The notes: generated by a model from the sequence alone, not told the origin. A stretch of 64,000 nucleotides of DNA from Rhizobium jaguaris (GCF_003627755.1 NZ_CP032694.1:1913501-1977500); one strand, 5' to 3'. Shown: positions 45,037 to 55,763, numbered from the stretch's first letter. Numbers and translations: made by a program.

Positions 45037-45182
45037 GCCGCAACGCCAACGAAACGCGCAGACATGGAGGAGGCGATCTTCTCGGCACTGGCAGCGCTTG
45101 ATGCCTGCCGCATCTCTCCGGGAACCAGATTTCCCCGATTCTTCTTGTAGGGAAGGATAATGAACTTTTCGCCGGATGCCAT
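44943..45182 (-). CDS. Hypothetical conserved-looking small protein
   Basis: 79 residues from ATG 45182: MASGEKFIILPYKKNRGNLV, then EMRQASSAASAEKIASSMSAR and GVAAYAVMVDEETGDMTSP. Compact, basic N-terminus, no membrane segment or signal. It looks like a regular rhizobial protein, but I do not know its role. It overlaps the end of the Lrp remnant on the other strand. Confidence 0.7.
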   Translation of the reverse strand: MASGEKFIILPYKKNRGNLVPGEMRQASSAASAEKIASSMSARFVGVAAYAVMVDEETGDMTSPRLLARHGEIADLNAG

Positions 45183-45328
45183 TGTGTTTGCCCTGATTTG
45201 TTCACGCAATGTTCTGGTTCGTTCAAGCTGTCAATATGGTTAACGACGACCGCCACCGTATTTTCTGTATGTGCGTAGAAACGCCGGCTGGGTCACAGCC
45301 GGCGGGTCTCGATCGCCGCTCGGCCGGC

Positions 45329-46102
45329 TTAGTGCAGGATCTGGCTCAAGAACAGCTTGGTGCGTTCGTGCTGCGGGTTTTCGAAGAATTCCTTCGGCGA
45401 GTTCTGTTCGACGATCTGGCCCTGGTCCATGAAGATCACCCGGTTGGCGACCTGACGGGCGAAGCCCATTTCGTGGGTGACGCAGAGCATGGTCATGCCC
45501 TCCTCGGCCAGGCCTACCATGGTGTCGAGCACTTCCTTGATCATTTCCGGGTCGAGCGCCGAGGTCGGCTCATCGAACAGCATGATCTTCGGGTTCATGC
45601 AGAGCGAACGGGCGATCGCCACACGCTGTTGCTGGCCGCCTGAAAGCTGCCCGGGATATTTCTTCGCCTGCTCTGGGATCTTGACGCGGGTCAGGAAGTG
45701 CATGGCGATTTCTTCCGCCTGCTTCTTCGGCATCTTGCGCACCCAGATCGGCGCCAGCGTGCAGTTTTCCAGGATCGTCAGATGCGGGAAGAGATTGAAG
45801 TGCTGGAACACCATGCCGACTTCGCGGCGCACTTCGTCGATCTTCTTCAGGTCGTTGGTGAGTTCCACGCCATCGACGACGATCTTGCCCTTCTGGTGCT
45901 CTTCCAGGCGGTTGATGCAGCGGATCATCGTTGATTTGCCTGAGCCGGACGGGCCGGCAATGACGATGCGTTCACCGCGCATGACCTTGAGGTTGATGTC
46001 GCGCAGCACGTGGAAATCGCCGTACCACTTGTTCATATTGATCATTTCGACCGCGACTTCGGTTTCTGAAATAGTCAGTTTTTTGCGTTGGACTTCAGCC
46101 AT
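45329..46102 (-). CDS. aapP: General L-amino acid ABC transporter ATPase
   Basis: 257 residues. Walker [10 protein letters not shown], signature LSGGQQQR and Walker [13 protein letters not shown] are in order. ATG 46102 is correct; the longer frame runs into aapM. It powers uptake through AapQM and is the last gene of aapJQMP. Confidence 0.96.
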   Translation of the reverse strand: MAEVQRKKLTISETEVAVEMINMNKWYGDFHVLRDINLKVMRGERIVIAGPSGSGKSTMIRCINRLEEHQKGKIVVDGVELTNDLKKIDEVRREVGMVFQHFNLFPHLTILENCTLAPIWVRKMPKKQAEEIAMHFLTRVKIPEQAKKYPGQLSGGQQQRVAIARSLCMNPKIMLFDEPTSALDPEMIKEVLDTMVGLAEEGMTMLCVTHEMGFARQVANRVIFMDQGQIVEQNSPKEFFENPQHERTKLFLSQILH

Positions 46103-46119
46103 ATTATTTCCCTCAATTC

Positions 46120-47274
46120 TTATCGTTTGTGGCCTGTGTCGAGATGGCGCTCCACAAAACCTGAATAGCGCGACATGCCGAAGCAGAACAGCCAAAAAAT
46201 GAAGCCGGCGAAGACCAGGCCGGTAATCGGTGTCACGGCGCTCGCCCAGTTTGCGTCGGAGAAGTTCTGGCGAACGATGCCGAGCAGATCGAACATGCCG
46301 ATGATCGCCACCAGCGACGTGTCCTTGAACATGCCGATATAGGTGTTGACGATGCCGGGAATGACCAGCTTGATCGCCTGCGGCAAGATGATCAGCCGCA
46401 TTTTCTGCCAATAGCCGAGGCCGAGCGAGTCGGCGCCCTCGAACTGACCCTTGGGTATCGCCTGCAGGCCGCCGCGAATGACTTCAGCCATATAGGCCGA
46501 GGTGAAGATCGCAAGGCCGACGACTGCACGCAACAGCTTATCCACCGTCCAGCCCTGCGGCATGAACAGCGGCAGCATATAGCTTGCCATGAACAGCACC
46601 GTGATCAACGGCACGCCGCGGATCACTTCGATGAAGATCACGCACAGCATGCGAACGACGGGCAATTTCGAGCGGCGCCCGAGGGCAAGAAGGATGCCGA
46701 ACGGAAAGGAGACGGCAATCGCGACGAAGGAAAGTACCAGCGTCACCAACAGGCCGCCCCATCTTTCCGTTTCCACGGTCTCAAGGCCGAAGCCACCATG
46801 GAGCAGGAAGAACGCAATAACCGGCAGCACGAAGAATGCGAGGATCGCGTTCAATCCTTTCCTGGGAACCGACGGCATCAACAGCGGCGTGAAGCCAATA
46901 ATCATCAGGATCGCGACGAGTATCGGCCGCCAGCGTTCGTCCGGTGGATAGAGACCGAACATGAAGATGACGAATTTCGAGCGGACGAAGGCCCAGCACG
47001 CGGCATTCCAGCCGTCCGGCTGCGTTCCACCCTGAACGGTCGTGGCGCAGAATGTGCGATCGGTTCCGTTCCAGACTGCCTGTATGAACAGCCAATTGAC
47101 GAGATGCGGGATCGCCCAGGCAAGAAAGGCAATGGCGAGAACCGTCAGTACGACGTCGTTCGGCGTGGCGAAGAGGTTCTTCTTGCTCCAATGCCACGCG
47201 CCTCGTTCACTGGCGGGTGCCGGCTGCGGCGACAAAAGCCCCTTGCTGACGAAGTGTTGATCAACGTTGGCCAT
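46120..47274 (-). CDS. aapM: General L-amino acid ABC transporter permease
   Basis: A 384-aa inner-membrane permease of the HisM/GlnP type with a long N-terminal extension, as in rhizobial AapM. Helices and the EAA loop ([20 protein letters not shown]) are visible. It pairs with AapQ and starts 1 base after the aapQ stop. Confidence 0.95.
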   Translation of the reverse strand: MANVDQHFVSKGLLSPQPAPASERGAWHWSKKNLFATPNDVVLTVLAIAFLAWAIPHLVNWLFIQAVWNGTDRTFCATTVQGGTQPDGWNAACWAFVRSKFVIFMFGLYPPDERWRPILVAILMIIGFTPLLMPSVPRKGLNAILAFFVLPVIAFFLLHGGFGLETVETERWGGLLVTLVLSFVAIAVSFPFGILLALGRRSKLPVVRMLCVIFIEVIRGVPLITVLFMASYMLPLFMPQGWTVDKLLRAVVGLAIFTSAYMAEVIRGGLQAIPKGQFEGADSLGLGYWQKMRLIILPQAIKLVIPGIVNTYIGMFKDTSLVAIIGMFDLLGIVRQNFSDANWASAVTPITGLVFAGFIFWLFCFGMSRYSGFVERHLDTGHKR

Positions 47275-47275
47275 A

Positions 47276-48466
47276 TTATCTCTCCACCAGAGCCATCTTG
47301 GCGTTGAACCAGTTCATGAACAGCGACGTTGCGATGCTCAGGGCGAGATAGATGACCATCCATATGATGACGACCTCGACCGCTCGGCCGGACTGATTGA
47401 GGATCACGCCGCCGACGGCGACGAGATCGGCGTAGCCGATGGCGATGGCGAGCGAGGAGTTCTTGATCAGATTGAGATATTGGCTCGTCAACGGCGGAAT
47501 GATGATGCGCATTGCCTGTGGTATGACGACAAGCCTGTTGATGGCCGGCGCGCGAAGGCCGAGGGCGCCGGCTGCCTCCGACTGACCCTTTGCCACGCCG
47601 CGAATACCGGCGCGCACGATCTCGGCAATATAAGTTGCGGTATAGAGGGAAAGAGCCAGGAGAAGAGCGATGAACTCCGGTCCCACGACCATCCCGCCAG
47701 TCAGGTTGAACTTGCCGGCGACGGGATAGTCGAATGACAGGGGCATACCCGTCGCGAGGAAGGTCAGCAACGGCAGACCGATCAATATGCCGATCGCCAC
47801 CCAGATCGTATGGAATTGCTGGCCCGTCGCTGCCTGACGTCTATGCGCCCATCCCGCGACGAAATATACCGCCGCGATGGCGACGAGGAACGCAACACCG
47901 ACGGCCCACATGCCCGCGCCGAAGATTGGGCTGGGGAAGGCAAGGCCGCGATTGCTGAGATAGCTGGAAAACGGCAGATGGACAGCGTCCCGCGCCTGCG
48001 GCAGCAGCACCAGAACGCCGCTGTACCAGAAGAAGATGACGAGCAATGGCGGAATGTTGCGGAAGATTTCGACATAGGTCTGGGATAGCTTCGCGATCAG
48101 CCAGTTATGTGAAAGCCTGCCGATACCGACGATAAAGCCGACGATCGTTGCTGCGACGATGCCGACCACTGAAATAAGCATCGTATTAAGCAGCCCGACG
48201 ACAAGTGCGTCGATATTGGTAGAATCGCTGGTAAAGGGGATGAGGGCCTGTCCCAGATTGAAGCCGGCACGGCCCGCGAGGAAGTCAAAGCCAAAGGAGC
48301 GGTTCAACGCGCGCAGATTGTCAACTGTATTTGTGACGACGAACCAGCAGATAAATGCGAGAACGAGAACGGTGAGAACCTGATAGAACAGCCCCCGGAC
48401 TTTGGGATTGTTCAGCGCAGATACGGATGCGCTATCGCCATGAGGCGAATTCGTAGTAATTGCCAT
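47276..48466 (-). CDS. aapQ: General L-amino acid ABC transporter permease
   Basis: A 396-aa permease with about eight membrane helices and the EAA loop [20 protein letters not shown]. It is larger than the usual polar amino-acid permease, as expected for AapQ. Transcribed after aapJ, with an intervening hairpin. Confidence 0.95.
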   Translation of the reverse strand: MAITTNSPHGDSASVSALNNPKVRGLFYQVLTVLVLAFICWFVVTNTVDNLRALNRSFGFDFLAGRAGFNLGQALIPFTSDSTNIDALVVGLLNTMLISVVGIVAATIVGFIVGIGRLSHNWLIAKLSQTYVEIFRNIPPLLVIFFWYSGVLVLLPQARDAVHLPFSSYLSNRGLAFPSPIFGAGMWAVGVAFLVAIAAVYFVAGWAHRRQAATGQQFHTIWVAIGILIGLPLLTFLATGMPLSFDYPVAGKFNLTGGMVVGPEFIALLLALSLYTATYIAEIVRAGIRGVAKGQSEAAGALGLRAPAINRLVVIPQAMRIIIPPLTSQYLNLIKNSSLAIAIGYADLVAVGGVILNQSGRAVEVVIIWMVIYLALSIATSLFMNWFNAKMALVER

Positions 48467-48518
48467 GCAAAATTTTTCCCCAATGTGCCTGTTTCAGGCT
48501 TGTTTTCTTGAGGTGAGG

Positions 48519-48539
48519 AAGGCGGCTTGCTGCCGCCTT
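48519..48539 (-). terminator. Intercistronic hairpin between aapJ and aapQ
   Basis: AAGGCGGC and GCCGCCTT pair around a 5-base loop, 24 bases after the aapJ stop. Lacking a long T-run, it probably attenuates or stabilises, giving more binding protein than permease. Confidence 0.6.
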
Positions 48540-48562
48540 TCTCGAAATTGGCCGTCTGCGGC

Positions 48563-49588
48563 TTAGCGAACCGGAGGCGCGTACTGGATGCCACCCTTGT
48601 TCCACAGGGCGTTGAGGCCGCGGGCGATCTTCAGCGGGCTGCCTGCGCCGATGTTGCGATCGAAGACTTCGCCGTAGTTACCGACACCCTTGATGATGTT
48701 GTAGGCCCATTCATTGGTCAGGCCGAGGTCGGTGCCGATCGTGGAGCCCTGTTCTACGCCGAGGAAGCGCTTGATATCCGGGTTCGGCGAGTTCTTCATC
48801 TCATCGACGTTCTTCTGCGTGATGCCGAATTCTTCAGCATTGACAAGTGCATAGGCCGTCCAGCTGACGATGTTGAACCACTGATCGTCACCCTGGCGAA
48901 CGGCCGGGCCAAGCGGCTCCTTGGAGATGATCTCAGGCAGAACGACGTTATCGTCTGGGTTCTTCAGCGTCAGGCGCAGCGCATAGAGGCCGGACTGGTC
49001 GGTGGTGTAAACGTCGCAACGGCCGGAGTCATAGGCCGTGTTGACTTCCTCGAGCTTGTCGAAGACGACCGGATTGTACTGCAGGTTGTTGGTCTTGAAG
49101 AAGTCCGCGAGGTTCAGTTCCGTCGTCGTGCCGGATTGAACGCAAACGGCGGCGCCGGAGAGTTCCAGAGCCGACTTCACATTCAGTTCCTTGCGAACCA
49201 TGAAGCCCTGGCCGTCAAAATAGGTGACAGGACGGAACTTGAGGCCGAGTGCGGTATCGCGGTTGATCGTCCAGGTGGTATTGCGAGAAAGTAGGTCGAT
49301 TTCACCGGACTGCAGCGCGGTGAAGCGGTCCTTCGCGCTGAGGGGGGTGTACTTGACTTTGGTTACGTCACCAAAGACGGCCCCGGCGACAGCTTTGCAG
49401 AAGTCGACGTCGAAACCGGCCCAGTTTCCAGATGCATCGGGCTGTGCGAAGCCAAGAAGCCCCGTATTCACGCCGCATTGAATAAAGCCCTTGGCCTTAA
49501 CATCGCTCAGCGTCGAAGCCGACGCGCCCGATGTGGTGTATGCCAACGCGGCCGCTCCAAGGAATACGGATAGAGCAATCTTTTTCAT
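48563..49588 (-). CDS. aapJ: General L-amino acid ABC transporter binding protein
   Basis: A 341-aa periplasmic type 2 binding protein. The signal peptide (KKIALSVFLGAAALA) ends near ASA; the ligand domain has FIQCGVNTGLLGFAQPD and DRFTALQSGEIDLLSRNTTW. ATG 49588 is preceded by GGGAAAG. It is the first gene of aapJQMP. In other rhizobia this transporter has broad specificity and is needed for nodule nitrogen exchange. Confidence 0.96.
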   Translation of the reverse strand: MKKIALSVFLGAAALAYTTSGASASTLSDVKAKGFIQCGVNTGLLGFAQPDASGNWAGFDVDFCKAVAGAVFGDVTKVKYTPLSAKDRFTALQSGEIDLLSRNTTWTINRDTALGLKFRPVTYFDGQGFMVRKELNVKSALELSGAAVCVQSGTTTELNLADFFKTNNLQYNPVVFDKLEEVNTAYDSGRCDVYTTDQSGLYALRLTLKNPDDNVVLPEIISKEPLGPAVRQGDDQWFNIVSWTAYALVNAEEFGITQKNVDEMKNSPNPDIKRFLGVEQGSTIGTDLGLTNEWAYNIIKGVGNYGEVFDRNIGAGSPLKIARGLNALWNKGGIQYAPPVR

Positions 49589-49941
49589 CTTTCCCAACCT
49601 CTGTCTATTGTTTTATACTTAAAGGGTATCGCTCCCGAGGCAGGCTCTCGGAGGACCGTGTTCCCCACTCTCCCGGTGCGAGCGTTTCTATCACAGTCGC
49701 AAATGCATTTATGGTCAAGACATCGCCCGAATTATTGAGGATTAATTCGGCATTTTCGGCCACCTTGAGCTGAAAATGGGCGCGTGGCATCTATTTGGGC
49801 AGCGTTTTGCCAAAAAACTGCGCGACAATGAGTGTTGCTTCGTCATTTCAGCAGATAGAGAAGTATTACGTTTGGGGTTGACCCCATCCGGCTTGGCAGC
49901 CAAAAATCAAAGTCCCCACAGCGCCAAAGGCATACCCACAG
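49589..49941. other. Divergent regulatory region between aapJ and metC
   Basis: About 350 bases without a gene. It must hold both promoters. I see no riboswitch or clear operator. Confidence 0.5.
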
Positions 49942-51132
49942 ATGAAAGATAAAGACACTTTGCTGCAGAACGCCGGCATCAACACGCGTTTGTCCCACAT
50001 CGGTAACTCGCCCTCAGATTTCCATGGTTTCGTCAATCCGCCGGTCGTGCATGCCTCAACGGTGCTTTTCCCGAACGCGCGGACGATGGAGACTCGCGAC
50101 CAGAAATATACCTACGGCACGCGCGGTACGCCGACGACAGATGCGCTCTGCGACGCCATCGACGCGCTGGAAGGATCGGCGGGAACGATCCTCGTGCCAT
50201 CGGGGCTTGCGGCGATCACCGTGCCGTTCCTGGCCTTTCTGTCTGCCGGCGACCATGCGCTGATCGTCGATTCGGTCTACGGGCCGACGCGCATCTTCTG
50301 CGACACCATGCTGCAGCGTCTCGGTGTTGAGATCGAATATTACGACCCGCTGGTCGGCGCCGGCATTGAGCAACTGATCAAGCCGAATACCAGACTGGTG
50401 CACACGGAAGCGCCAGGCTCCAACACGTTTGAAATGCAGGATATTTCCGCGATCTCGACGGTCGCTCACCGGCATGGCTGCGTGGTCACTATGGACAACA
50501 CCTGGGCGACGCCGATCTATTTCAAGCCGTTGGATCACGGCGTCGACATCTCCATTCATGCGGCGACGAAATATCCGGCCGGTCACTCCGATATTTTGAT
50601 GGGAACGGTGTCCGCCAATGCAGCCCATTGGGACCAGTTGAGGGAAGCCAATATTCAGCTCGGGATCTGTGGCGCGCCGGACGATGCCTATCAGGTGCTG
50701 CGGGGCTTGCGCACTATGGGAGTGCGTTTGGAGCGGCACCAGGAAAGCACACTGGCTATCGCGCAATGGCTTGAGGGGCGGGAGGACGTCGCACGCGTGC
50801 TGCATCCTGCGCTGCCGAGCTTTCCGAGCCACGAGCTTTGGAAGCGCGACTTCAAGGGATCGAGCGGCATTTTCTCCTTCGTGCTGGCCGTCAGCAGCCC
50901 GGAAAAATTCAAGGCAAAGGCGCATGCCTTCCTCGATGCGCTCCGGATTTTCGGCCTCGGCTATTCCTGGGGCGGCTATGAGAGCCTTGCGGTGCATGTC
51001 TATCTCGGAGACCGCCGCATCAGCAAGGCGCCGACGGAAGGACCGGTCTTGCGCCTGCAGATCGGACTGGAAGACGTCGCCGATATCAAGGCCGATATCG
51101 AAAAGGGCCTCGCTGCGGCGAAGGAAGCCTGA
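49942..51132 (+). CDS. metC: Cystathionine beta-lyase
   Basis: A 396-aa Cys/Met-metabolism PLP enzyme. The PLP lysine is in IHAATKYPAGHSD, and the phosphate-binding segment in YTYGTRGTPTTDALCDA. The substrate-side sequence and length fit MetC, which cleaves cystathionine to homocysteine, pyruvate and ammonia. A cystathionine gamma-synthase or other family member is less likely. Confidence 0.92.
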   Translation: MKDKDTLLQNAGINTRLSHIGNSPSDFHGFVNPPVVHASTVLFPNARTMETRDQKYTYGTRGTPTTDALCDAIDALEGSAGTILVPSGLAAITVPFLAFLSAGDHALIVDSVYGPTRIFCDTMLQRLGVEIEYYDPLVGAGIEQLIKPNTRLVHTEAPGSNTFEMQDISAISTVAHRHGCVVTMDNTWATPIYFKPLDHGVDISIHAATKYPAGHSDILMGTVSANAAHWDQLREANIQLGICGAPDDAYQVLRGLRTMGVRLERHQESTLAIAQWLEGREDVARVLHPALPSFPSHELWKRDFKGSSGIFSFVLAVSSPEKFKAKAHAFLDALRIFGLGYSWGGYESLAVHVYLGDRRISKAPTEGPVLRLQIGLEDVADIKADIEKGLAAAKEA

Positions 51133-52296
51133 TCAGCCAATGGCGGGGTAGCCGTAGACCCAATCCAGATCCGCCGCGAGACTTTGCGGCGGACGCACGG
51201 ACAGAACAAGATCACGGGCCAGCCGCACCGGCCCGCGGGCGTGATAGGCAAAATGATTGAAGGCGGCGCGCTGGCGTAGCCGCGCAATGCGCGGTGTGCG
51301 GTGCTTTTCGTAGCGATCGAGCGCTTCGACGAGGGGGCGAGACGCCACCATGCCAGCGAGTTCGAAGGCATCCTCGATAGCCATGGCTGCACCCTGCGCC
51401 GCAAAGGGCATCATCGCATGGGCCGCATCGCCGATTAATATGACATCCTTGCCATTGTGCCAGCGGCCGGCGCTCGCCTGGTAGAGCGGCCAGAAGGTGG
51501 CTTCCTCCTGTTGTTCCAGCATTGTCGTGATGGCGCCGTTCCAGTCTGCGAAGTGCCGCAGGAGAAGCTCGCGTTGCGCCTTGGTTCCCGTGGCATTCCA
51601 ATCATGGCTCGCACTGCTGCCGGAAATGATCGCCACGATATTGAATGCGGCGTTTTCCTTGATCGGATAGCTGACGAGATGTGCTGAAGGACCGAGAAAT
51701 GCCATAACGCTTGTTCTGTCGAGGGCGCCGGGCGTCAGCACCTCCGGAATGGTGAAGCGCCAGGCGATATTGCCGGAGAAATGCGGCGAGGGGCCGCCCG
51801 GTACCAGCGCGCGCACCTTCGACCAGACGCCATCGGCACCGATGATCAGATCCGCATCCTCACCGATGGCCGCATCAAGGGTTTGTCGGTTCGTTGCGTC
51901 GATAGGCCGGCCGAGATGCAACGTGCAGAGTGGGTTCGCCATCACGGCATCGAGAAGCGCCTTTTGCAGCGTCGCGCGATGAAGGGCGCCGTAAGGCGAG
52001 CCCCAACGTTCCATGGCGAAGTTGCCGCAGGGCACCGATGCAATCAGCCGCAAGGAAGAACCGGAGACCAGGCGCACCTCTTTTGGCTCGAGCCATATAG
52101 GCCGAAGAGCGTCGAGCACGCCGAGCGTGTCGAGAATGCGAGATGCATTGGGCGAAACTTGCAGGCCGGCGCCGACCTCGGTCAGTGCTTCAGCCTGTTC
52201 GAAAATTATGGCACGAACGCCGTGTCTTGCCAGCGCCAGCGCCGCGACGAGACCAGCTATTCCGGCGCCAATGATTGCGGCGGTCTTGATCGGCAT
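51133..52296 (-). CDS. FAD-dependent aromatic monooxygenase (salicylate hydroxylase-like)
   Basis: 387 residues. The FAD motif GAGIAGLVAALALARHG (10-26), the DG motif ADLIIGADGVWSKVR (about 153) and the GD motif VILIGDAAHAMMPFAAQG (about 286) define group A flavin monooxygenases. The substrate is unknown. It is convergent with metC and ends right beside it. Confidence 0.9.
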   Translation of the reverse strand: MPIKTAAIIGAGIAGLVAALALARHGVRAIIFEQAEALTEVGAGLQVSPNASRILDTLGVLDALRPIWLEPKEVRLVSGSSLRLIASVPCGNFAMERWGSPYGALHRATLQKALLDAVMANPLCTLHLGRPIDATNRQTLDAAIGEDADLIIGADGVWSKVRALVPGGPSPHFSGNIAWRFTIPEVLTPGALDRTSVMAFLGPSAHLVSYPIKENAAFNIVAIISGSSASHDWNATGTKAQRELLLRHFADWNGAITTMLEQQEEATFWPLYQASAGRWHNGKDVILIGDAAHAMMPFAAQGAAMAIEDAFELAGMVASRPLVEALDRYEKHRTPRIARLRQRAAFNHFAYHARGPVRLARDLVLSVRPPQSLAADLDWVYGYPAIG

Positions 52297-52323
52297 TCGG
52301 TTATGTCCGATCCGGTCTCGGTA

Positions 52324-52569
52324 TCAGGCAGCCTTGAAGTGGAAGACGCAGCCGGCCGGATTGGTTTCGTCCGCCTTCAGCGACGGATTGTAGCGATAGA
52401 GCGTCGAGCAGTAGGAGCAGACCTTCTCATTTTCATCGCCCATGTCGATGAAGATATGCGGATGGTCGTAGGGGACGGAGGCGCCGGTGCACATGAATTC
52501 CTTCACGCCGATCTCGATCACGCGGTGTCCGCCGTCGTTCTGGAAATGGGGAATATTGTGGCCGGCCAT
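52324..52569 (-). CDS. CHCC zinc-finger protein (NDUFS6-like)
   Basis: 81 residues with the ligands of a CHCC zinc finger: FMCTG, DHPHIFID, then CSYC. Homologous to the zinc-binding complex I subunit NDUFS6 of mitochondria. Small, cytosolic and lying behind the monooxygenase gene. A role in complex I is likely by family. Confidence 0.9.
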   Translation of the reverse strand: MAGHNIPHFQNDGGHRVIEIGVKEFMCTGASVPYDHPHIFIDMGDENEKVCSYCSTLYRYNPSLKADETNPAGCVFHFKAA

Positions 52570-52770
52570 GATGATCTCCGAATGCGTCTTGCCTTAGATG
52601 GCATGAATGTTGCGCCAGACTTGATAGCCCCTCTTTATAATCCTTCGTGCCGAATGTGTAGTGCGAAAGTCCGGCTCGGCGCACAGATTTTCACAAAGGC
52701 GGGGTTCACCTGATATTGCCGATAAAATAAGGTCCGCAGCAAAAGAGACGATGTTCACGAAGATCTTGCC

Positions 52771-53556
52771 ATGAATTTGAATAGTCCCACCTTTTCCTAT
52801 TTCGTCCATGACGGGCTGAAACTGGCCTATTTCGACGAGGGCGATCCGAATGGCGCGCCTGTGCTGCTGATTCACGGCTTTGCCTCGACCGCGGTTGCCA
52901 ATTGGATCAATCCAGGGTGGCTCAAGTCGCTGGGCGAGGCGGGGTACCGCGTCATCGCCATCGACAACAGAGGCCATGGCTTGAGCGACAAAGCCTATGA
53001 CGTCGGTGCCTATCATCCTTGGGTCATGGCCGAGGATGCGGTCGCTCTGCTCGATCATCTCGGCATCCCGAATGCCCATATCATGGGATATTCCATGGGC
53101 GCGCGTATCTCGGCTTTCCTGGCGCTCGCCCATCCCGATCGCGTCCGTTCGCTGGTATTCGGCGGATTAGGCATTGGCATGGTCGACGGTGTCGGTGATT
53201 GGGATCCGATTGCCGATGCATTGCTGGCCCCGTCGGTCGACGATGTCACCCATATGCGCGGCCGGATGTTTCGCGCTTTCGCCGATCAGAATAAGAGCGA
53301 CCGCCTAGCGCTGGCCGCCTGTATCCGGGGCTCGCGCGATCTGGTCGCCAAGGAGGATGCGGCAAAGATCGAAGCTCCGACCCTGATCGGCGTCGGCACC
53401 AAGGATGATATCGCCGGTTCGCCGCAAGAGCTTGCGACGCTGATGCCGCATGCCGAGGCGCTGGATATCCCGAACCGCGACCACATGCTGGCCGTCGGCG
53501 ACAAGGTATTCAAACAGGCGGTCCTGGACTTCTACGAACGCCTTGCCGATCGATAG
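52771..53556 (+). CDS. Alpha/beta hydrolase
   Basis: 261 residues with the oxyanion segment LIHGFASTA, the nucleophile elbow GYSMGAR (Ser near residue 110) and a C-terminal catalytic His in NRDHMLAVG. The natural substrate is unknown. The ribosome site is weak. Divergent from the zinc-finger gene and convergent with the hydratase. Confidence 0.88.
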   Translation: MNLNSPTFSYFVHDGLKLAYFDEGDPNGAPVLLIHGFASTAVANWINPGWLKSLGEAGYRVIAIDNRGHGLSDKAYDVGAYHPWVMAEDAVALLDHLGIPNAHIMGYSMGARISAFLALAHPDRVRSLVFGGLGIGMVDGVGDWDPIADALLAPSVDDVTHMRGRMFRAFADQNKSDRLALAACIRGSRDLVAKEDAAKIEAPTLIGVGTKDDIAGSPQELATLMPHAEALDIPNRDHMLAVGDKVFKQAVLDFYERLADR

Positions 53557-53564
53557 AGACCAGG

Positions 53565-54365
53565 TCACTTCCCGGTGAAATGCGGTTTGCGCCGCGCGGT
53601 GAAAGCTGCACGGCCTTCGGCATAATCGGCGCTGTCGAAGGTCTCGGCACCGATAACCTCGGCCTCGCGCAGCAGGTCGCTATCCTGTTCGATTACGGCG
53701 CGAACCGCCAGCTTCGAGGCATGCAGCGCGATCGGCGCGTTGGCGGCAATCGCGTGAGCAAGCGCCGAAACTTCGCCGTCGAACGCATCGGCTGCGATCT
53801 CTTCCAGCAGAAAGCCGGCCGCGACCATCTTATCGGCCGACATCGGTGCGCCTGTGAAAAGCGTGACCTTGGCCATCTGCGGCCCAAGTGCATTGACGAT
53901 GTCTTGCACCGCGTCGGCAGGGTAGGCGATGCCGAGGCGCACGGCCGGCACCGAGAAGCGCGCGCCTTCTTCGGCGACACGCAGGTCGCAGGCGGCGGCA
54001 ATTCCGAAACCGCCTCCGTAACAGATGCCGCGGATCGCCGCGATCGTCGGCACACGGCAATGGCGGATCGCGGTGAAGGCGTCGCTGTTCAGCGCCTCGT
54101 AAATGACCGCTGTTTCGGCATCCTTGCGCAGGCTGTCGAATTCGCTGATGTCGGCGCCGGTGGAAAAATCCTGGGCCGCACCACGAATGACGATCACATG
54201 GGCATGTGCCTCGTCGGTCAAGACGCGGATGGCCTGCGGTATGGCGCGCCACATTGCCGCGGTGATGGCGTTCTTGCGGCCGGGATTATCGATGGTGAGT
54301 GTGCCGATGGCGTCGCTACAGGTAGCGCGCAGGAAACCGTTAGCAAAATCATGCTCAAAACTCAT
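53565..54365 (-). CDS. Enoyl-CoA hydratase/isomerase family protein
   Basis: 266 residues of the crotonase fold. The CoA oxyanion segments are RGAAQDFSTGADISEF and RGICYGGGFGIAAACDLR; the Glu pair usual for hydratases is not complete, so isomerase or another crotonase reaction is possible. ATG 54365 has GGTCAGG upstream and is preferred to 54380. The reaction cannot be fixed. Confidence 0.88.
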   Translation of the reverse strand: MSFEHDFANGFLRATCSDAIGTLTIDNPGRKNAITAAMWRAIPQAIRVLTDEAHAHVIVIRGAAQDFSTGADISEFDSLRKDAETAVIYEALNSDAFTAIRHCRVPTIAAIRGICYGGGFGIAAACDLRVAEEGARFSVPAVRLGIAYPADAVQDIVNALGPQMAKVTLFTGAPMSADKMVAAGFLLEEIAADAFDGEVSALAHAIAANAPIALHASKLAVRAVIEQDSDLLREAEVIGAETFDSADYAEGRAAFTARRKPHFTGK

Positions 54366-54441
54366 GCGCGCCTGACCCATTTATGTTGTGGGACTTTTAC
54401 TCTATATAATGTTTCACCGGTAGGAAATCAGGAGACCGCCA

Positions 54442-55305
54442 ATGGTCGCAGCAACGGACATTCGCCAGGTCGAAGGCCCAAACTCGGTAAAAGTTGTCGA
54501 TCCCATCTGGGGCAGTGTGCGTGAGGAAGCCCGCGCGGCTGCCGAGCGGGATCCGCTTCTGGCGGCCTTCCTCTATTCTACGATCATCAATCACCGGTCG
54601 TTGGAAGAATGCGTCATCTATCGCATTTGCGAGCGCCTCGATCATCCGGACATGCAAGGCATCCTGTTGCGCCAGACCTTCGAGGAAATGCTGTTGGATT
54701 GGCCGGAATGGGGCGCGATCCTGCGCGTCGACATCCAGGCGGTCTATGACCGCGACCCAGCCTGCCTTCGCTTCATGGAGCCGGTTCTCTATTTCAAGGG
54801 CTTCCACGCGCTGCAGACCCATCGTCTTGCGCATTGGCTTCTCAATCGCGGTCGCCGTGATTTCGCGCTCTATCTGCAAAGCCGCTCCTCCAGCGTCTTC
54901 CAGACCGATATCAACCCGGCGGCGCGCATCGGCAAGGGCATCTTCCTTGATCACGCGACCGGCTTGGTGGTCGGCGAAACGGCCGTCATCGGTGACAACG
55001 TCTCGATCTTGCACGGCGTCACTCTCGGCGGCACCGGCAAGGAAGGCAGCGACCGCCATCCGAAGATCGCCCATGGTGTGCTGATCGGTGCTGGCGCGAA
55101 GATTCTCGGCAATATCCAGATCGGCCATTGCTCGCGCATTGCTGCCGGGTCGGTGGTGCTGAAGGAAGTGCCGCCGAAGACGACGGTGGCCGGCGTGCCG
55201 GCCAAGGTGGTCGGTGAAGCAGGCTGTTCGGAACCGTCCCGTTCTATGGATCAGATCCTTGCTGAACAGGTGGTCGTCGACCAGATCATGGGCGCAGGAA
55301 TCTAA
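54442..55305 (+). CDS. cysE: Serine O-acetyltransferase
   Basis: 287 residues: an N-terminal helical domain (SVREEARAAAERDP) and a left-handed beta-helix acetyltransferase domain (IGKGIFLDHATGLVVGE, LGGTGKEGSDRHPKI, IGAGAKILGN). It makes O-acetylserine for cysteine synthesis. The ribosome site CAGGAG is strong. The C-terminal tail is longer than in E. coli. Confidence 0.96.
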   Translation: MVAATDIRQVEGPNSVKVVDPIWGSVREEARAAAERDPLLAAFLYSTIINHRSLEECVIYRICERLDHPDMQGILLRQTFEEMLLDWPEWGAILRVDIQAVYDRDPACLRFMEPVLYFKGFHALQTHRLAHWLLNRGRRDFALYLQSRSSSVFQTDINPAARIGKGIFLDHATGLVVGETAVIGDNVSILHGVTLGGTGKEGSDRHPKIAHGVLIGAGAKILGNIQIGHCSRIAAGSVVLKEVPPKTTVAGVPAKVVGEAGCSEPSRSMDQILAEQVVVDQIMGAGI

Positions 55306-55431
55306 GGAAAACCACCTGATTTTCAGGGTTTTGCGCTGACGGTAAGGGCCGAAGGCGCGCTTCCGGCCTTTACACCGCCGCTTTTCCTATGCAAGAACCG
55401 GCCAACCTGAGAATCTTCACGGAGATGAATT

Positions 55432-55635
55432 GTGAAGCCTGACGAAATCAAGAAGCTCGACACCTACTTCAAACGCACGTTCAACCCGCAGATGGTAGTC
55501 AAAGCCCGCCCGCGGAAGAATGATTCCGCGGAAGTCTATCTCGGCGAAGAGTTTCTGGGCGTTGTCTACATCGACGACGAAGACGGCGATCGTTCCTACA
55601 ACTTTTCCATGGCCATTCTGGACGTCGATCTCTGA
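55432..55635 (+). CDS. DUF3126 family protein
   Basis: 67 residues from GTG 55432: KPDEIKKLDTYFKRTFNPQM, then VKARPRKNDSAEVYLGEEFL and DDEDGDRSYNFSMAIL. It matches DUF3126, a small alphaproteobacterial family of unknown function that often follows cysE. GGAGA precedes the start. Confidence 0.9.
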   Translation: MKPDEIKKLDTYFKRTFNPQMVVKARPRKNDSAEVYLGEEFLGVVYIDDEDGDRSYNFSMAILDVDL

Positions 55636-55671
55636 TCGACACTTCGATCATCTGATCGACACTTCGACTAC
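55632..55671 (+). repeat. Short tandem repeat after DUF3126
   Basis: Two copies of CTGATCGACACTTCGA about 20 bases apart, the first overlapping the stop codon. Too short to assign meaning. Confidence 0.5.
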
Positions 55672-55728
55672 CTGGCCGGCGCTACGACCACTGGTCGGTC
55701 TTCGGTTTCCAATAAGACTAATATCAAG

Positions 55729-55763
55729 GAGCCGCATTTCACCGAAATGCGGCTCTTTTCTTT
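55729..55763 (+). terminator. Intrinsic terminator for cysE-DUF3126
   Basis: GAGCCGCATTTC and AAATGCGGCTC pair around a short loop, followed by TTTTCTTT. Confidence 0.85.

Noticed and set aside
49589..49941. Possible SAM riboswitch before metC
   Set aside because: No conserved SAM-II or SAM-I core or helix pattern could be found by eye.
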